Part shown: in pieces, positions 31,043 to 32,379 of the stretch
Layout of the letters: every line of letters starts with the position of its first letter
Position numbering within the stretch: position 1 is the first letter of the stretch
Assembly: GCA_946405045.1 (NCBI GenBank)
Contig: CAMJFV010000001.1
Coordinates: 1-32,379, forward strand
Direction: 5' to 3'
Source of the DNA: an uncultured Bacteroidales bacterium
GTDB lineage: Bacteria; Bacteroidota; Bacteroidia; Bacteroidales; Paludibacteraceae
DNA: 32,379 nucleotides
Position numbers and translations under genes: made by a program
The notes under the pieces: model-generated
Databases searched by the model: none
Told to the model about the DNA's origin: nothing
What the model saw: the letters and a program-made list of their open reading frames with translations, nothing else

Positions 31043-32345
31043 AATATCCCTCCTTATAATGATATTCAGAAAATCTTGTAGGAATTGTAAAACTCTCTTT
31101 CACAGACTTTGGTTTACTGGCCTCGCCGTCATGAATCATTTTACATTTCGTCATGATCCATTCCTGGAAGTTTTTGATTGGCGTGCCATAATCAATATCG
31201 GCATCGGTATAATCCCATACACCATAATTGACATCTTGGTTATGGTATTCCGCTGACACTTCAGCAACATACTCAAATATGTCAGTCAGTTTATCAAATA
31301 CCTTCTTGCGTTCGTAACCCCATTCATCCACAACACGTTTGAATGCTTGTTCGATATAAACAAACTTTCCATCAAGCGGTACAACACAAATTGTATGGGT
31401 ATTGAGTGTCTTTGTGTTTTTTGTATCGGTGAAATTCATGTAGTATTTTTTGTATGTTACTCCGAAGGCTTCGAGGTATCCAGCTTCATACTCGACCATG
31501 TCATAGCAGTTACCACCACCGGCCTGATCAACTGTTTCACCAGAATGGAATACCCAATACTTATCGTAATCTGCATCAGATACATTTCCAGTCATGAGTC
31601 TTCCATCTTTAATCAAACCATACTTGAATTTCTTGATGTCAACACAAAGATCATCGATTACACGTTCCGGTGAGTAATCAAACTTGGTTGCTTTCTTCAA
31701 GACTTTTGGTTTGACAACCCAGTGCCATTTGTATGTGAAGTAATTACGGGTATCCTTTTGACCCTTGGATGTAGGAACAACGGATTTCCGTTTTGCATCC
31801 GCAATCTGATCAACACGGATAACACCATACAGTTTCATCCGAACAGGTTCCATGATCCAAACTTCTCTAGTGACATTCGCGTCATACACGAGTTTGCCAT
31901 TCACGAGTTGTTTGTTGGTCTTGTGTTTGTATTCCTTCCAAGGTTTCTCCGGAACGTATACATACATTTTGTCGAATGTGTCTGGTGATTGTCTTTGAAG
32001 ATTCACTGTGATACCATTCAATGCACCTTCGATCGATGTGGAGAAACATATACGCGGAGTTGTATTGTCTTCGAATCCAGTGTCTTCCGGATTGTACGGA
32101 TCCAGATAGTCGGGAACGCGGGGCTTCCATACTTGCCCATCGATATGTTTATCCGGGGACACATGGAATACCAGATCATCAGAATACGGATTTACACCGT
32201 TCTTGAGATCTTGAAAGGCTCCTTCTTGGACATTATATTGGACACAACCATATGTTTTACCACATGATTCACATGTGTAGATTGGCTCACCTTTCATTGC
32301 GATAGAAATCTTTCCACCGCAATCACACTTCTTCATGACAGCCAT
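31035..32345 (-). CDS. Zinc ribbon / unknown / transglutaminase-like fusion, 436 aa or longer (start may lie outside)
   Basis: Residues 7-28 hold C7, C9, C25 and C28 (CDCGG; CESCG), a zinc ribbon. Residues 59-185 form a domain with FHVSPDK, PRICFSTS and MYVYVPE stretches; it might belong to the ADP-ribosyltransferase or RES-like folds, but no decisive triad is seen. Residues 265-335 look like a transglutaminase/papain-type core: C280 in GGGNCYD, H317 in NTHTI and an acidic residue (D325 or E332). The C-terminus is rich in aromatic residues. The reading frame stays open to the window edge (upstream codons read KDDVLGFNDEG), so translation may start beyond 32379; the ATG at 32345 is the first inside. 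The ATG at 32336 has a better-spaced GAGGG. It overlaps the double-peptidase gene by eight bases. Confidence 0.78.
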   Translation of the reverse strand: MAVMKKCDCGGKISIAMKGEPIYTCESCGKTYGCVQYNVQEGAFQDLKNGVNPYSDDLVFHVSPDKHIDGQVWKPRVPDYLDPYNPEDTGFEDNTTPRICFSTSIEGALNGITVNLQRQSPDTFDKMYVYVPEKPWKEYKHKTNKQLVNGKLVYDANVTREVWIMEPVRMKLYGVIRVDQIADAKRKSVVPTSKGQKDTRNYFTYKWHWVVKPKVLKKATKFDYSPERVIDDLCVDIKKFKYGLIKDGRLMTGNVSDADYDKYWVFHSGETVDQAGGGNCYDMVEYEAGYLEAFGVTYKKYYMNFTDTKNTKTLNTHTICVVPLDGKFVYIEQAFKRVVDEWGYERKKVFDKLTDIFEYVAEVSAEYHNQDVNYGVWDYTDADIDYGTPIKNFQEWIMTKCKMIHDGEASKPKSVKESFTIPTRFSEYHYKEGYYV

Positions 32346-32379
32346 ACCCTCGTCATTGAATCCAAGGACATCGTCTTTA

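Noticed and set aside
1..32379. tRNA genes, CRISPR arrays, insertion sequences or integrase
   Set aside because: I looked for cloverleaf-like gaps, regularly spaced repeats and transposase or integrase motifs and saw none. The gaps between genes are too short for most of them. A covariance search (tRNAscan-SE) was not possible here.

Overview
The window looks like part of a large tailed-phage genome (or a phage-derived replicon) that infects a spore-forming Firmicute, probably a Clostridia-type gut bacterium. The phage reading rests on 32 kb of tightly packed genes that all read on the minus strand, many of them short, unrecognised and overlapping by 1-30 bases. It also rests on phage-type DNA metabolism genes (a flavin-dependent thymidylate synthase, an NAD-dependent DNA ligase, an SbcD/Mre11-like phosphoesterase) and a block that looks like virion or internal proteins. 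The Firmicute host is inferred from strong AGGAGG-type ribosome binding sites before nearly every gene and from a protein that closely resembles the sporulation regulator SpoIIID. No tRNA, CRISPR, IS element or integrase was seen. Transcription runs from high to low coordinates.

Layout in order of transcription. (1) 32345-26257: four genes. The first is a zinc ribbon / unknown / transglutaminase-like cysteine peptidase-like fusion. The second is a 905-residue protein with two gluzincin metallopeptidase-like modules. The third is a 575-residue protein with an acidic N-terminus, a ferritin-like half-domain and a basic C-terminal half. The fourth is a small protein of unknown function. The first three share xQE motifs that could be cleavage sites of a prohead-type protease. 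(2) 26199-23555: ligA and an unknown gene. (3) 23446-22468: a two-gene unit with its own promoter-like box, a 13-bp leader hairpin and a downstream hairpin, encoding a calcineurin-like phosphoesterase and the SpoIIID-like regulator. (4) 22419-19629: an unknown protein, a DUF4406/deoxyribosyltransferase-fold protein, an SbcD-like nuclease, a small membrane protein and a NADAR protein. (5) 19565-18399: two related coiled-coil proteins and an unknown, ended by a clear terminator. (6) 18297-5730: a run of about 29 small genes, mostly unknown, ending with a 78-residue four-cysteine protein and thyX. Within it lie six proteins that share a basic N-terminal leader (MNWKKRKK / MNxRQKKK). (7) 5667-45: eleven further unknown genes, including three paralogues and several with a recurring beta-rich module.

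Seven GC-rich hairpins punctuate the operons. Three perfect copies of an 11-base box (ATATATCATTA on the minus strand) sit just upstream of genes or operons and are the best promoter candidates. Together the nucleotide, repair and NAD-linked genes suggest a nucleotide-metabolism and counter-defence zone, next to a block of virion or ejected proteins. Most of the small-gene zones have no assigned function.
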